A stretch of 64,000 nucleotides of DNA from Micromonospora aurantiaca ATCC 27029 (GCF_000145235.1 NC_014391.1:4162001-4226000), one strand, 5' to 3'; shown: positions 8,294 to 16,278, counted from the stretch's first letter. The notes: generated by a model from the letters alone, not told the origin. Made by a program: numbers and translations.

Positions 8294-9703
8294 TCAGCCG
8301 CCCGCCGACCCGGGGACGACCCGGGTCGGCGCGGCGGCGTCGAGCGCCGCCTCCACCGCCACCTCCTCCACGCCGCGCAGCAGCCGTTCCGCCTGCTCCT
8401 CGGTGAAGCAGCCGAAGTCGAAGATGACCTGGAGGTGAACCGTCTCCGGCTGGTCCTCGACGGTGATGAAGACCTGCTCGGGCAGGTGGTCCAGCGGGCC
8501 GTCCCAGACCAGGAACGTCTCGTCGGCCCGGCGGCGGATCCGCTCGGCAGTCACCGGGTCGTCGTGCAGCCCGCCGTCGGCCGCCTGCCGGGTGGTCACC
8601 CGCCGGTCGTTGATCCGGCAGCTGATCCGGGCCGGGTACCCGCGTTCGGCGTCCAGCCGGTCCGAGACCTCGGCGAGCTGCGCCGGGTCGTAGTAGGCGT
8701 ACTTCCCGGCGGAGACCGCGGCCCGGCGGGCGCGCGCCACCACCTCGTCCACGGTGGTGTCCGCGGTGTCGACGCGCAGCACGCCGTTCTGGCTGAGCGG
8801 GGCGATGGCCTCGGCGAAGCCCGGCCGGAACCGGTTGCCGACGATGAGCTTCGCGGTGAGCGGGCTGACGCCGGTGGCCCGGCCGATCGCGACCGCGATG
8901 ACCGCGAGCAGCACGCGCGAGGTGTCCGTGCGGGTCCGCGCCGCGATGGCCCGCACCGCCAGGTACGCGGCGGGCGAGCTGAACCGGCCGTGCCAGTACC
9001 GGTGGCCCCGGCGCCCACCGGCCTTCGGCTCACCGAACGTCAGCGGCGGGACGTCCCGCAGATGCTCGGCCCAGTGGCGCACGGCCCGGTCACTGAGCCG
9101 GCGCAGCGGCGGCGTCTCCTCCCGCCGCCCCAGGTCGAGGATCTGCACGGTACGCGGGTCGGCGACCCGGCGGACCGGCCGGCCGGCCAGGCCGAGGTCG
9201 GCCAGGATCAGGGACGTGGCGGTGCCGTCCACCACGAGGTGGTCGATCGTCAGCACCCGGTGCACCAGCGCGCCGCGGTGCCGGATCACCGCCATCCTCA
9301 CCGACCAGTCCCGGTAGAGGTCGTAGTGGCTGAGCAGGCGGGCGTGGCCCAGGTCGTAGGCGAACGCGGCCACGTCGGCCGGGTCCGCGTCGTCGGGCAC
9401 GTCCACCACGTCCAGGACCGTCTCGCCGCTCGCCGACACGACCTGGCACGGGCCGCCGCCGTCGCCGGCGCCGAGCCGCATCCGCAGCGCCGGGTGCCGG
9501 GCCATCAGCGCGGCGAACTCGGCCGCCACCTGCTCGATCGTGACACCCGCGGGCATCGGGTGGGCGCCGCTGACGTTGTGCGTCCAGCCGGTCTCCCGCA
9601 TGTCCTGCATGATGGCCTTCTGCCCCCAGGTCAGGGGCGCGGTGCCGGCGCCCGGCCCGGCGAACGCCACGGGAACCTGGGCCTGGACCGTCTGCGCGAA
9701 CAC
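8294..9703 (-). CDS. Free-standing condensation-domain / acyltransferase protein
   Basis: A 469-residue single-domain protein related to NRPS condensation domains and PapA-type acyltransferases. The active-site motif is DHLVVDG (about residue 152), the H-H-x-x-x-D-G motif with the first His as Asp and the catalytic second His kept. The C-terminal lobe has the expected latch region VGNRFRPGFAEAIAPLSQNG. Such proteins ester- or amide-link an acyl group from a carrier protein to a small-molecule acceptor. The GTG at 9703 is chosen because it sits 6 nt after a TCTGAT box; extension to the TTG at 9739 would run into the -35 box. It fits the discrete carrier proteins nearby. Confidence 0.82.
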   Translation of the reverse strand: MFAQTVQAQVPVAFAGPGAGTAPLTWGQKAIMQDMRETGWTHNVSGAHPMPAGVTIEQVAAEFAALMARHPALRMRLGAGDGGGPCQVVSASGETVLDVVDVPDDADPADVAAFAYDLGHARLLSHYDLYRDWSVRMAVIRHRGALVHRVLTIDHLVVDGTATSLILADLGLAGRPVRRVADPRTVQILDLGRREETPPLRRLSDRAVRHWAEHLRDVPPLTFGEPKAGGRRGHRYWHGRFSSPAAYLAVRAIAARTRTDTSRVLLAVIAVAIGRATGVSPLTAKLIVGNRFRPGFAEAIAPLSQNGVLRVDTADTTVDEVVARARRAAVSAGKYAYYDPAQLAEVSDRLDAERGYPARISCRINDRRVTTRQAADGGLHDDPVTAERIRRRADETFLVWDGPLDHLPEQVFITVEDQPETVHLQVIFDFGCFTEEQAERLLRGVEEVAVEAALDAAAPTRVVPGSAGG

Positions 9704-9739
9704 CCGCTCATCAGAGCAACGCGCATCGGTGTGTGTCAA
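9701..9739 (-). promoter_or_regulatory. Leaderless promoter of the condensation gene
   Basis: On the minus strand TTGACA (9739-9734), an 18-bp spacer containing CCGATG, TCTGAT (9715-9710), then 6 nt to the GTG at 9703-9701. The same layout recurs at 10465-10503. A weaker plus-strand promoter for the phosphopantetheinyl transferase overlaps it back-to-back: GTGTCA (9733-9738), 17 bp, TACGCT (9756-9761), 7 nt to ATG at 9769. The two -35 boxes are complementary readings of the same bases, so the genes are probably switched together. Confidence 0.6.
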
Positions 9740-9768
9740 CGTGACGGCGCACGGTTACGCTGCCGTCC

Positions 9769-10449
9769 ATGCGGGACGCCGTCCGGGTCTGGATCGTCCC
9801 GGTGGCGGTGCCGGCGGACGAGCTGGCCCGGTACCGGGCGGTGCTCGACGCGGACGAGCGGAACCGGGCCGCGCGGCTCGGCGCCGGGGCGCTGCGGGAC
9901 CGGTTCACAGTGGCGCACGGCGCGCTGCGCGTCCTGGCCGGGCGGGCTGCCGGCGCGCCACCGGCGGCCCTGACCTGGCACCGCGGCCGGTACGGCAAAC
10001 CGGCGCTGACCGGCCCGTGGAGCGGCCTGCACACGAGCCTGTCGTACTCCGGCGACCTGGTGGCGGTCGCGCTCAGCGAGGGCCGCCCGGTCGGGGTGGA
10101 CATCCAGCACGTCGCGCCGGGCGGTGACCCGGTGTCGGCGTCCGCGCGCTTCTTCGACCCGCGGGAGGCCCGGCACGTCGCCGCCGGACCGGACCCGGCC
10201 GGCCGGGCACTGCGGTTCACCCGGCTGTGGGCGCGCAAGGAGGCGGCGGTCAAGGCGGCCGGGGGCCGGCTGTGGCCCAACCTCGCCGTGCCGGTGCACC
10301 GGGCCGACGTGGTCGAGTGCGTCGAGCCGGCCGGCCCGCACCGGCTCGCCGACCTGCCCACACCCGCCGGGTACGCGGTGGCGGTCGCGCTCGCCGGCGA
10401 CCGGCCGTACGCCGTCGAGTGCCACACCGGCCTCGGTCACGATCGGTGA
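9769..10449 (+). CDS. Sfp-type 4'-phosphopantetheinyl transferase
   Basis: A 226-residue protein with the two family signatures: GVDIQ (about residues 109-113, usually GVDIE) and WARKEAAVKAAGG (about 153-165), whose acidic residues bind Mg2+. It moves phosphopantetheine from CoA to the serine of carrier proteins. The two discrete carrier genes of this cluster are obvious clients, so the enzyme is probably dedicated to the pathway. Start is ATG at 9769; the predicted -10 box ends 7 nt before it, which suggests a leaderless message. It is divergent from the condensation gene with overlapping promoters. Confidence 0.92.
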   Translation: MRDAVRVWIVPVAVPADELARYRAVLDADERNRAARLGAGALRDRFTVAHGALRVLAGRAAGAPPAALTWHRGRYGKPALTGPWSGLHTSLSYSGDLVAVALSEGRPVGVDIQHVAPGGDPVSASARFFDPREARHVAAGPDPAGRALRFTRLWARKEAAVKAAGGRLWPNLAVPVHRADVVECVEPAGPHRLADLPTPAGYAVAVALAGDRPYAVECHTGLGHDR

Positions 10450-10464
10450 CGATCGCCGTACCCG

Positions 10465-10503
10465 TTGACACCTGCCGATGTCCCCTGCTCTGATGACTCC
10501 ATG
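10465..10503 (+). promoter_or_regulatory. Leaderless-type promoter of the carrier protein/glycosyltransferase operon
   Basis: TTGACA (10465-10470), 18-bp spacer containing CCGATG (10475-10480), TCTGAT (10489-10494), 6 nt, then ATG at 10501. Box sequences, spacer length, CCGATG position, the TGC before the -10 box and the distance to the first codon all match the promoter at 9701-9739. The ATG at 10501 opens a 13-codon frame that ends at 10542, overlapping the start of the carrier gene in another frame. Confidence 0.6.
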
Positions 10504-10542
10504 CCGACGCGCATGATCGACTCGTGGGACGCCCGGTGCTAG
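10501..10542 (+). CDS. Possible 13-residue leader peptide
   Basis: ATG at 10501 reads MPTRMIDSWDARC and stops at 10540-10542, six bases after the carrier-protein GTG at 10536 begins. Its start codon is where the predicted transcript begins. Either this is a translated leader that delivers ribosomes to the overlapping carrier gene, or the transcript start is coincidental. There is no family evidence for it. Confidence 0.25.
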   Translation: MPTRMIDSWDARC

Positions 10543-10817
10543 AACACGACGCGCCGGCCGACGCGCCGCCCCGTGACCAGGTCGTCGACCGCCTGACCGT
10601 CCTGCTGACCCGCATGCTCCGGCCGGACACGCCGGTCACCGAGCAGACCCAGCTGATGGACGACCTCGGCCTCAGCTCCTCGCTCGGCCTGGAGCTGCTG
10701 CTGTCGCTGGAGGACGAGCTGGAGATCCAGATCGACGTCGAGGAACTCGACGAGGATCGGATGGCCACGCTCGGCGACCTGGCCGACTACATCACCGCCA
10801 ACTCCACCCCGCGCTGA
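10536..10817 (+). CDS. Discrete acyl/peptidyl carrier protein
   Basis: A 93-residue carrier protein. The phosphopantetheine site is in DDLGLSSSLGLELL, where the usual D-S-L reads S-S-L and the serine before L is the expected attachment residue. The helix II-III region is acidic (SLEDELEIQIDVEELDED), typical of carrier proteins. GTG at 10536 has GGGA 6-7 nt upstream; a GTG at 10524 is an alternative. It is cotranscribed with the family 2 glycosyltransferase (12-bp gap) and lies next to the phosphopantetheinyl transferase. It probably carries the acyl unit handled by the condensation protein. Confidence 0.85.
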   Translation: MLEHDAPADAPPRDQVVDRLTVLLTRMLRPDTPVTEQTQLMDDLGLSSSLGLELLLSLEDELEIQIDVEELDEDRMATLGDLADYITANSTPR

Positions 10818-10829
10818 GCAGGCCGAGAC

Positions 10830-12143
10830 GTGGACCGGCCCGGCCTGAGCGTGGTGGTGCCCGCGCACGAGAACGGCTCCGCACTCGACGCGACGCTGCG
10901 GTCGCTGACCCGGCAGACGCTGCCGCCCGGCGACTTCGAGGTGATCGTCGGCGACGACGGCTCGGCCGTGGCGCTCGGCCCGGTGGTGGACGCCTACCGG
11001 GACCGGCTGCGGATCGACTACGTCCGCAGCGAGCGGAACCGCGGCCGCAGCGCCAACCGCAACGCGGCGGCGGCCCGGGCCCGCGCGGACACGCTGATGT
11101 TCCTCGACGCCGACACGGTGGCGCATCCCGGGCTGCTGGAGCGGCACCGCGACTTCCACTCCGGTCGCGCCGGCCGGCCCGGGGTGCTGCTCGGGCAGCG
11201 GTACGACCTGGACTGGGTCGGCGCGGACGCGCTGCGCCGGGGCGAACCGGTCGCCCCGGTGATGCTCGACGCCGAGCGTGGCGACCCGCGGCTGGAGGAC
11301 ATCGCCCTCCCGCAGCGGACGGACGACTTCCCGAGCGCGCCCTGGGTGCTGGGCCTGACCCACAACGCCTCGGTGGACCACGAGTCGTTCCGGCGGGTCG
11401 GCGGCTTCGACGAGGCGATGGTCAAGTGGGGCTTCGAGGACCTCGACTTCTTCTACCGGGTGTTCCACCTGCACGGCGCGCCGCCGGAGCTGTTCCGGCT
11501 GGACGTCGACGCGCTCTCCTACCACCTGCCGCACTTCCGCAAGACGTCGAACGGGCTCGCCTCGATGGACAACATGAAGTACCTGCTGCGCAAGCACCTG
11601 CGCTACGACGTCGAGGTGCTGTACGGGCTCAACACGTTCGGCCGGCACCTGGGCCGGATCCGGCTCTACGGCCAGGCCATCGAGGCGTATCGGGCCGGTG
11701 GGCTGGGCCGGCCGGACGTCCTGCCCGCGTCGCTGCGCGAGGAGCTGACGGCGAGCGCGGCGCTGATCGTCGGCAACGGCGTGTCCACGCTGGACCTGGG
11801 CGCCGGGTCGCACACGTTCGATCACGACGCGCCGGTCGGCGAGACGAACTCCCACCTGCTCGGCACCGTGCTCCAGCAGTTCAAGGCCGGCGCGCTGGAC
11901 CTGATCGTCAACGTCGACATGTGGCGGTGCCTGCTGCCCGAGGACCTGCCCGCGTTCCTCACCCGGGGGCTGCTCAAGGCCGACCGGATCGAACTGGTCG
12001 CCACCCGGACCGGCCCGGACCAGCGCGCCCTGCTTCCGGTGCCGCTGGTCGCCGACCTCGACTACGTGGCCGACATGCTGCGCCCGCACTTCACCGTCGC
12101 CGTCGCCGCGTACGACACCGCCACGGTGATCACGCTCCGCTGA
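10830..12143 (+). CDS. Family 2 glycosyltransferase with an uncharacterised C-terminal domain
   Basis: A 437-residue protein. Residues 1-250 form a GT-A domain: LSVVVPAHENG, VGDDGS, the DXD-like FLDADT (about 91-96) and GFDEAMVKWGFEDLDFFYR, the motif of processive and chondroitin-synthase-like enzymes. Residues about 290-437 are extra; they read as an alternating alpha/beta domain with GNGVSTLDLGAGSHTF and DLIVNVDMWRCLLPEDL, and I cannot assign a family. GTG start 12 bp after the carrier gene. A dual enzyme, or a glycosyltransferase with a partner-binding domain, is possible. Confidence 0.78.
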   Translation: MDRPGLSVVVPAHENGSALDATLRSLTRQTLPPGDFEVIVGDDGSAVALGPVVDAYRDRLRIDYVRSERNRGRSANRNAAAARARADTLMFLDADTVAHPGLLERHRDFHSGRAGRPGVLLGQRYDLDWVGADALRRGEPVAPVMLDAERGDPRLEDIALPQRTDDFPSAPWVLGLTHNASVDHESFRRVGGFDEAMVKWGFEDLDFFYRVFHLHGAPPELFRLDVDALSYHLPHFRKTSNGLASMDNMKYLLRKHLRYDVEVLYGLNTFGRHLGRIRLYGQAIEAYRAGGLGRPDVLPASLREELTASAALIVGNGVSTLDLGAGSHTFDHDAPVGETNSHLLGTVLQQFKAGALDLIVNVDMWRCLLPEDLPAFLTRGLLKADRIELVATRTGPDQRALLPVPLVADLDYVADMLRPHFTVAVAAYDTATVITLR

Positions 12144-12173
12144 GGTACCCGGCCGGGCAGGGGGCCGCGCCGC

Positions 12174-13412
12174 TCAGGCGGGCCGGGCCAGGACGAGGCT
12201 GACGTTGTGCCCGCCGAAGCCGAACGAGTTGGACAGCACCGCGTCCACCGCCGTGGCGCGTGCCCGCCCGCGGATGTGGTCGACCTCGCCGTCGCGCTCC
12301 GGGTCGTCCAGATTGTGCGTGGGCGGCAGCAGGCCGCGACGCAGCGCCTCGACCGCGACGGCCGCCTCGATCACGCCGGAGACGCCGAGCATGTGCCCGG
12401 TCACGCCCTTGGTCGAACTCAGCGGCGGCGGGGCGGCGCCGTACACCTCGGCGAGCGCGGCCAGCTCGGCGGCGTCCCCGGCCCGGGTGCTGGTGCCGTG
12501 CGCGTTGACGTACCCGATGTCGCCAGGCACCAGCCCTGAGTCGCGGACGGCCATCCGCATGCACCGGGCCGCGCCCGCGCCGTCGGGGCGCGGCGTGGTC
12601 GGGTGGTGGGCGTCGTTCGTGGCACCCCAGCCGAGCACGTCGGCGTGCCGGTGGGCGCCGCGCGCGGCGGCGTGCTCGGCGCGTTCCAGGACGAACACCC
12701 CGGCGCCCTCGCCGAGGACGAGCCCGTTGCGGCGGCGGTCGAAGGGGCGGCTCGCGGCGGCCGGGTCGGCCCAGCCGCGGGCCAGCGCGCGGGCGTTGCC
12801 GAACGCGTCGGCGAACGTCGGGAACAGCGGCGCCTCGGCGCATCCGGCGAGCACCACGTCCGCCTCGCCGGCGCGCAGGATGCGCAGCGCCTCCCCGATC
12901 GACTGCGCCCCGGCCGCACACGCCGTGCCGATCGACGAGGTGTAGCCGTGGATGCCGAACTTGATCGCGATTCGGGCCGCGCCCATGTTCGGCAGCGTCC
13001 CGGGCAGCATGTACGGGCTGACCCCGAACCGGCCCCGCCCGGCGCGGGCGAGCACCTGTTCCTCCAGCGTGGACAGACCACCGACGCCGGAGACGACGAC
13101 CGCCACCCGGTACGGATCGACGTCCTGGCCGATCCGCAGTCCGGCGTCGGCGAGCGCGTCCTCGGCGGCGCGCAGCACCATCACGATCGACCGGTCCACG
13201 ACGCGTGACTCCGGGCCGGGCAGCACGCTCGCCGGGTCGATCGCCGGGGCGAACGCGGCGACGTCGACGACGCCGCGCAGCGGATGGCCGGCCGGGGGCC
13301 GGGTGAGCCCGGACCGGCCGTCGCAGACCGCGTCGAACACCTCGGCGGCGGTCGCGCCGACCGGGCTGACCAGTCCGATCCCGGTGACGGTGACCGGTTC
13401 GCGCACGCTCAC
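12174..13412 (-). CDS. 3-oxoacyl-ACP synthase, KAS II (FabF) type
   Basis: A 412-residue stand-alone ketosynthase with the full Cys-His-His triad: Cys165 in GTACAAGAQ, His in NAHGTST and His in GVTGHMLG. The N-terminus VTVTGIGLVSPVG and C-terminus NSFGFGGHNVSLVL are classic. It would extend or start an acyl chain on the carrier protein encoded just upstream. GTG at 13412 is the only in-frame start after the stop of that carrier gene; an open frame to 14588 is antisense read-through. No chain-length factor or reductase is present, so it may make a short acyl unit with housekeeping enzymes. Confidence 0.92.
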   Translation of the reverse strand: MSVREPVTVTGIGLVSPVGATAAEVFDAVCDGRSGLTRPPAGHPLRGVVDVAAFAPAIDPASVLPGPESRVVDRSIVMVLRAAEDALADAGLRIGQDVDPYRVAVVVSGVGGLSTLEEQVLARAGRGRFGVSPYMLPGTLPNMGAARIAIKFGIHGYTSSIGTACAAGAQSIGEALRILRAGEADVVLAGCAEAPLFPTFADAFGNARALARGWADPAAASRPFDRRRNGLVLGEGAGVFVLERAEHAAARGAHRHADVLGWGATNDAHHPTTPRPDGAGAARCMRMAVRDSGLVPGDIGYVNAHGTSTRAGDAAELAALAEVYGAAPPPLSSTKGVTGHMLGVSGVIEAAVAVEALRRGLLPPTHNLDDPERDGEVDHIRGRARATAVDAVLSNSFGFGGHNVSLVLARPA

Positions 13413-13477
13413 CGGAACCGCTGCGCCGACGTGGGCGCCGGGACGCCGCGCGGCCGGGTGCCGTGCCCCGACATCGG

Positions 13478-13738
13478 TCAGTGCGCCGAGGCCGGTGCGA
13501 TGCGTGCCGCCACCGTCCGGCTGAACTCGCCGACGGTCATCATGGCGAGATCCTCCGCCTCGTCGTCGTCGAAGGCGACCCCGAACCGGTCCTCCACACG
13601 TACCGCCAGCTCGGCCAGGCCGAGGGAGTCCACGTCGAGCCCGGCGGGACCGAAGACGGTGTCGTCGTCGACGTCGGAGACGTCGTACTTCATCTCGGTG
13701 AGTGCGGCGAGGAGGAACGCGCGGATCTCGTCGGTCAT
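13478..13738 (-). CDS. Acyl carrier protein
   Basis: An 86-residue carrier protein, MTDEIRAFLLAALTEMKYD at the N-terminus, with the phosphopantetheine serine in GPAGLDVDSLGLAELAVR (D-S-L), then the acidic EDRFGVAFDDDEAEDL. The strong site GGAAGGGAAA precedes the ATG at 13738. It lies 65 bp before the KAS gene, forming a minimal KS-ACP pair. It differs from the carrier at 10.5 kb, which has SSL instead of DSL; one may serve the ketosynthase and the other the condensation protein. A weak promoter (TTGCCA 13859-13854, TAAGGT 13837-13832, minus) overlaps the end of the P450 upstream. Confidence 0.92.
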   Translation of the reverse strand: MTDEIRAFLLAALTEMKYDVSDVDDDTVFGPAGLDVDSLGLAELAVRVEDRFGVAFDDDEAEDLAMMTVGEFSRTVAARIAPASAH

Positions 13739-13804
13739 GCCCGGTGTTTCCCTTCCACGGTGTCCTGGCGGCGCACTCGACCTGCTCGACGGAACCTGTG
13801 AGGC

Positions 13805-13822
13805 GCGGAGCGGACACTCCGC
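13805..13822. other. Small hairpin between P450 and carrier genes
   Basis: GCGGAG (13805-13810) and CTCCGC (13817-13822) pair across a 6-nt loop, in the 97-bp gap between the P450 stop and the carrier start on the minus strand. It could damp read-through or protect the highly expressed carrier transcript. No U-tract follows on the minus strand. Confidence 0.35.
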
Positions 13823-13834
13823 GTAGCATCGACC

Positions 13835-15088
13835 TTACTCGATCGGATTGGTTTGGCAAGATATCCGGTCGGTCAGCCGTACCGGAAGCCGGTCGTACCC
13901 GCGCAGCATCAGCGCGCGGCGCGGCCCGGGTTCGGCGGCCAGCGCCGGGAAGCGGTCCAGCAGGCGGGGCAGGACCAGCCGTCCCTCGGTCCGGGCCAGC
14001 GTCGCCCCGAAGCAGTAGTGCGGCCCGGCGCTGAACGCCAGGTGCCGGTTGTCCGTGCGGGACGGGTCGAACCGGTCCGGGTCGGGGAAGCGGCGCGGAT
14101 CCCGGTTCGCGGCACCGGTCAGCACCACCACCGTCCGGCCCGCCGCCACCGGCAGGCCGGCGACCTCGGTGTCCTCGGCGGCGTACCGGACCGCGAAGTG
14201 CACAGGCGGCTCGTACCGCAGGATCTCCTCGACGTACGACGCGGCCAGCGACGGATCGGCGCGCAGCGCGTCCCGCGCGTCCGGCCGCTCGGTGAGCAGC
14301 ACCAGCCCGTTGCCGAGCAGGTTCGCGGTGGTCCGGAACCCGGCGTTGTACATGATGATGAGGTTGGCCAGCAGCTCGTCGGCGCTCAGCCGGCCGGGCT
14401 CGTCGTCCAGGCCGCGCAGCAGCGCCGAGACGAAGTCGTCGCGCGGCGCCGCCCGGCGTGCGGCGACCAGGTCGGTGAAGTACGCGGTCAGCTCCGCCGC
14501 CGCCACGTTGGCTGCCCGGACCTCGCGCATGGACCGGCGGCCGATCTCCAGCACCGCGTCGAACGCGCGGACCCGGGACGGGAACCACTCCCGGTCCGCC
14601 TCCGGCACGCCCAGCAGCTCGCCGATGACGTCACTGGGCAGCCGGAGCGCGAAGCGGGCCATGAAGTCGACCGGCCGGCCGTCCGCGCCCTCGGCGGCGA
14701 GCCCGTCGAGCAGGCCGTCGGCGATGCGCCCGATGGCCGGTTCCAGCGCGGCGACCCGGCGCGGGGTGAGGGCCTGGGAGAACAGGTGTCGGACCCGCAG
14801 GTGGTCGCCCTCGGCGGCGTTGAGCATCGACGACTGGAGGATCCGGATGACCTGGTGCTCGCGCCAGCGCACCCCGGCCCGGTCCAGGTAGTCGGCGCCG
14901 AGTACCCGGAAGACGGGGTCGCGCAGCACCCGGTTGACCGCGTCGTACCCGTGCACGACGAGCGCGTGCGGGTCGGCGGGCCGCAGCGCGACCGCCTCTC
15001 CCGCCTCGTGCAGCCGGGCGTAGAACGGGTACGGGTCGCGCCGTACCTCGTCGCCGAGCAGCTCGTCGAGGGAGATGGTCACGCGCAT
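13835..15088 (-). CDS. Cytochrome P450 lacking the I-helix acid
   Basis: A 417-residue P450. The haem loop is FSAGPHYCFGATLAR and ExxR is in EEILRYEPP. The I-helix reads YNAGFRTTANL: the position of the conserved Glu/Asp before Thr-Thr is Arg, which should disturb the proton relay of dioxygen activation. ATG at 15088 starts 10 bp inside the end of the PaaX-like gene, so the two are coupled. The gene precedes the ACP and KAS genes on the same strand, so it may act on a carrier-bound acyl substrate; that is inference from context. Confidence 0.9.
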   Translation of the reverse strand: MRVTISLDELLGDEVRRDPYPFYARLHEAGEAVALRPADPHALVVHGYDAVNRVLRDPVFRVLGADYLDRAGVRWREHQVIRILQSSMLNAAEGDHLRVRHLFSQALTPRRVAALEPAIGRIADGLLDGLAAEGADGRPVDFMARFALRLPSDVIGELLGVPEADREWFPSRVRAFDAVLEIGRRSMREVRAANVAAAELTAYFTDLVAARRAAPRDDFVSALLRGLDDEPGRLSADELLANLIIMYNAGFRTTANLLGNGLVLLTERPDARDALRADPSLAASYVEEILRYEPPVHFAVRYAAEDTEVAGLPVAAGRTVVVLTGAANRDPRRFPDPDRFDPSRTDNRHLAFSAGPHYCFGATLARTEGRLVLPRLLDRFPALAAEPGPRRALMLRGYDRLPVRLTDRISCQTNPIE

Positions 15089-16041
15089 GGCCGCTCCTCG
15101 CCGACGCCCGCGAGCATGTCGGCGGTGGTGTGCGCCCGGATGCCGGGCGGCACCGGGTCGGCGAACCGGGCGACGACCGCCCGGACGTGGGCTTCGGCGG
15201 CCCCGGCCAGGCCGTCGTAGACGGCCGCGAACAGGTCCCGGGCCGCCCGGCGCGGCCATCCGGCGGGCAGCAGTTCCAGTGGCAGCCGCGGGTCGAGCGT
15301 GGGAAACCGCCGGTACGTGTCCATCACCTCGGTACGCGCCCGCACGGCGGCGGCGCCGTCGACGGAGCCGAGCCGCGACACCAGCGGCGTCCACCGCCGC
15401 AGGAACGCCTCATAGTGCCCGCTGATCGCGTCGACGTCCCAGGCGTCCACGGGGGCGCGCTGGCCGATCGCGTCCAGCGCGTCCTGCCGTCCCCGGAACA
15501 CCGTGACCGCACCGAGGGCGAGCTGGGCCAGCCGGGCGCACGCGGGTCCGGCCAGCTCGTACGGCGAGATCCACAGCCCGTCGTAGAGCGGCGCGAAGCC
15601 GAGCCAGCGCAGCTGGCCGCGCAGGGCCCGGCGCTGCGTGCCGTGGTCCTGCGGCAGCGAGAAGGCGACGATCGTCCAGCATCCGTCCCACGCCTGCGTC
15701 TCGGCGGTGGAGGCGGTGATCCAGTTCCCGCCGGCGGACAGGTCGGCGGCGGCGGCGCGGCTGAGCCGGTAGAAGCTGTTGCGGCCCTGCCGGCTGCCCT
15801 CCAGCACACCGCGGCGGGCCAGCCGGCTGATCGCGGTACGCGCGCCGGCGCTGGTCACGCCGGCCTCGCCGAGCAGCGCGACGATCGCCGCGGACGGCAG
15901 CGCGGCGCGGGTACGCAGCGTGTAGTCGGTCAGGAGCGTCACCGCGACGCTCTGCGGCGAGGTGCCGGCCTGCCGCCGGGGCAGCCGCGGCGCCGGTCCC
16001 TCGTCCGGGTAGATCTCCTCGATGTCGAACGGGCTTGCCAC
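15079..16041 (-). CDS. PaaX family transcriptional regulator
   Basis: A 320-residue regulator with the PaaX layout: an N-terminal winged helix (about 25-95; GARTAISRLARRGVLEG), a central region with GCWTIVAFSLPQD and LGFAPLYDGLWISPYEL, and a C-terminal PaaX domain with FPTLDPRLPLELLPAGWPRRAARDLF. PaaX proteins usually repress genes for phenylacetate catabolism in response to aryl-CoA esters; relatives occur in specialised-metabolite clusters. GTG at 16041 with GGAG just upstream. It is the first gene of a PaaX-P450-ACP-KAS operon and is therefore the best candidate for the cluster's own regulator. Confidence 0.88.
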   Translation of the reverse strand: MASPFDIEEIYPDEGPAPRLPRRQAGTSPQSVAVTLLTDYTLRTRAALPSAAIVALLGEAGVTSAGARTAISRLARRGVLEGSRQGRNSFYRLSRAAAADLSAGGNWITASTAETQAWDGCWTIVAFSLPQDHGTQRRALRGQLRWLGFAPLYDGLWISPYELAGPACARLAQLALGAVTVFRGRQDALDAIGQRAPVDAWDVDAISGHYEAFLRRWTPLVSRLGSVDGAAAVRARTEVMDTYRRFPTLDPRLPLELLPAGWPRRAARDLFAAVYDGLAGAAEAHVRAVVARFADPVPPGIRAHTTADMLAGVGEERPCA

Positions 16042-16278
16042 ACGCGCTCCGGGCTCGGCTCAGGGACGGTGCACCGACTGTAGACGAACGCCGCCGCAGC
16101 TCATCGGAGCATGTCGATTGACACTTCGCCGTCCGGCCGGAACACTATGTGCCACACGACGGAGCCGGGCCGGGCGAGCCACGTCAGTGGGTGAGGCGCG
16201 ACACCGCGGCGGCCCGGGTCGCCGGCGCGGGGCGCATCCGCCCGACCCCGCCCGCACAGGGCGATCGAAGGAGTCTCC
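16042..16278. promoter_or_regulatory. Divergent region between PaaX-like gene and esterase gene
   Basis: A 237-bp gap without a gene. On the plus strand TTGACA occurs at 16118-16123 and CACTAT at 16143-16148 (19-bp spacing), a possible esterase promoter with a leader of about 125 nt. The GAAGGAG ribosome site of the esterase is at 16267-16273. No clear PaaX operator was seen. Confidence 0.3.

Noticed and set aside
12174..14588. An 804-codon frame extending the KAS gene
   Set aside because: The extension overlaps the ACP and P450 genes in a different frame and has no domain; the GTG at 13412 gives a normal-length KAS.
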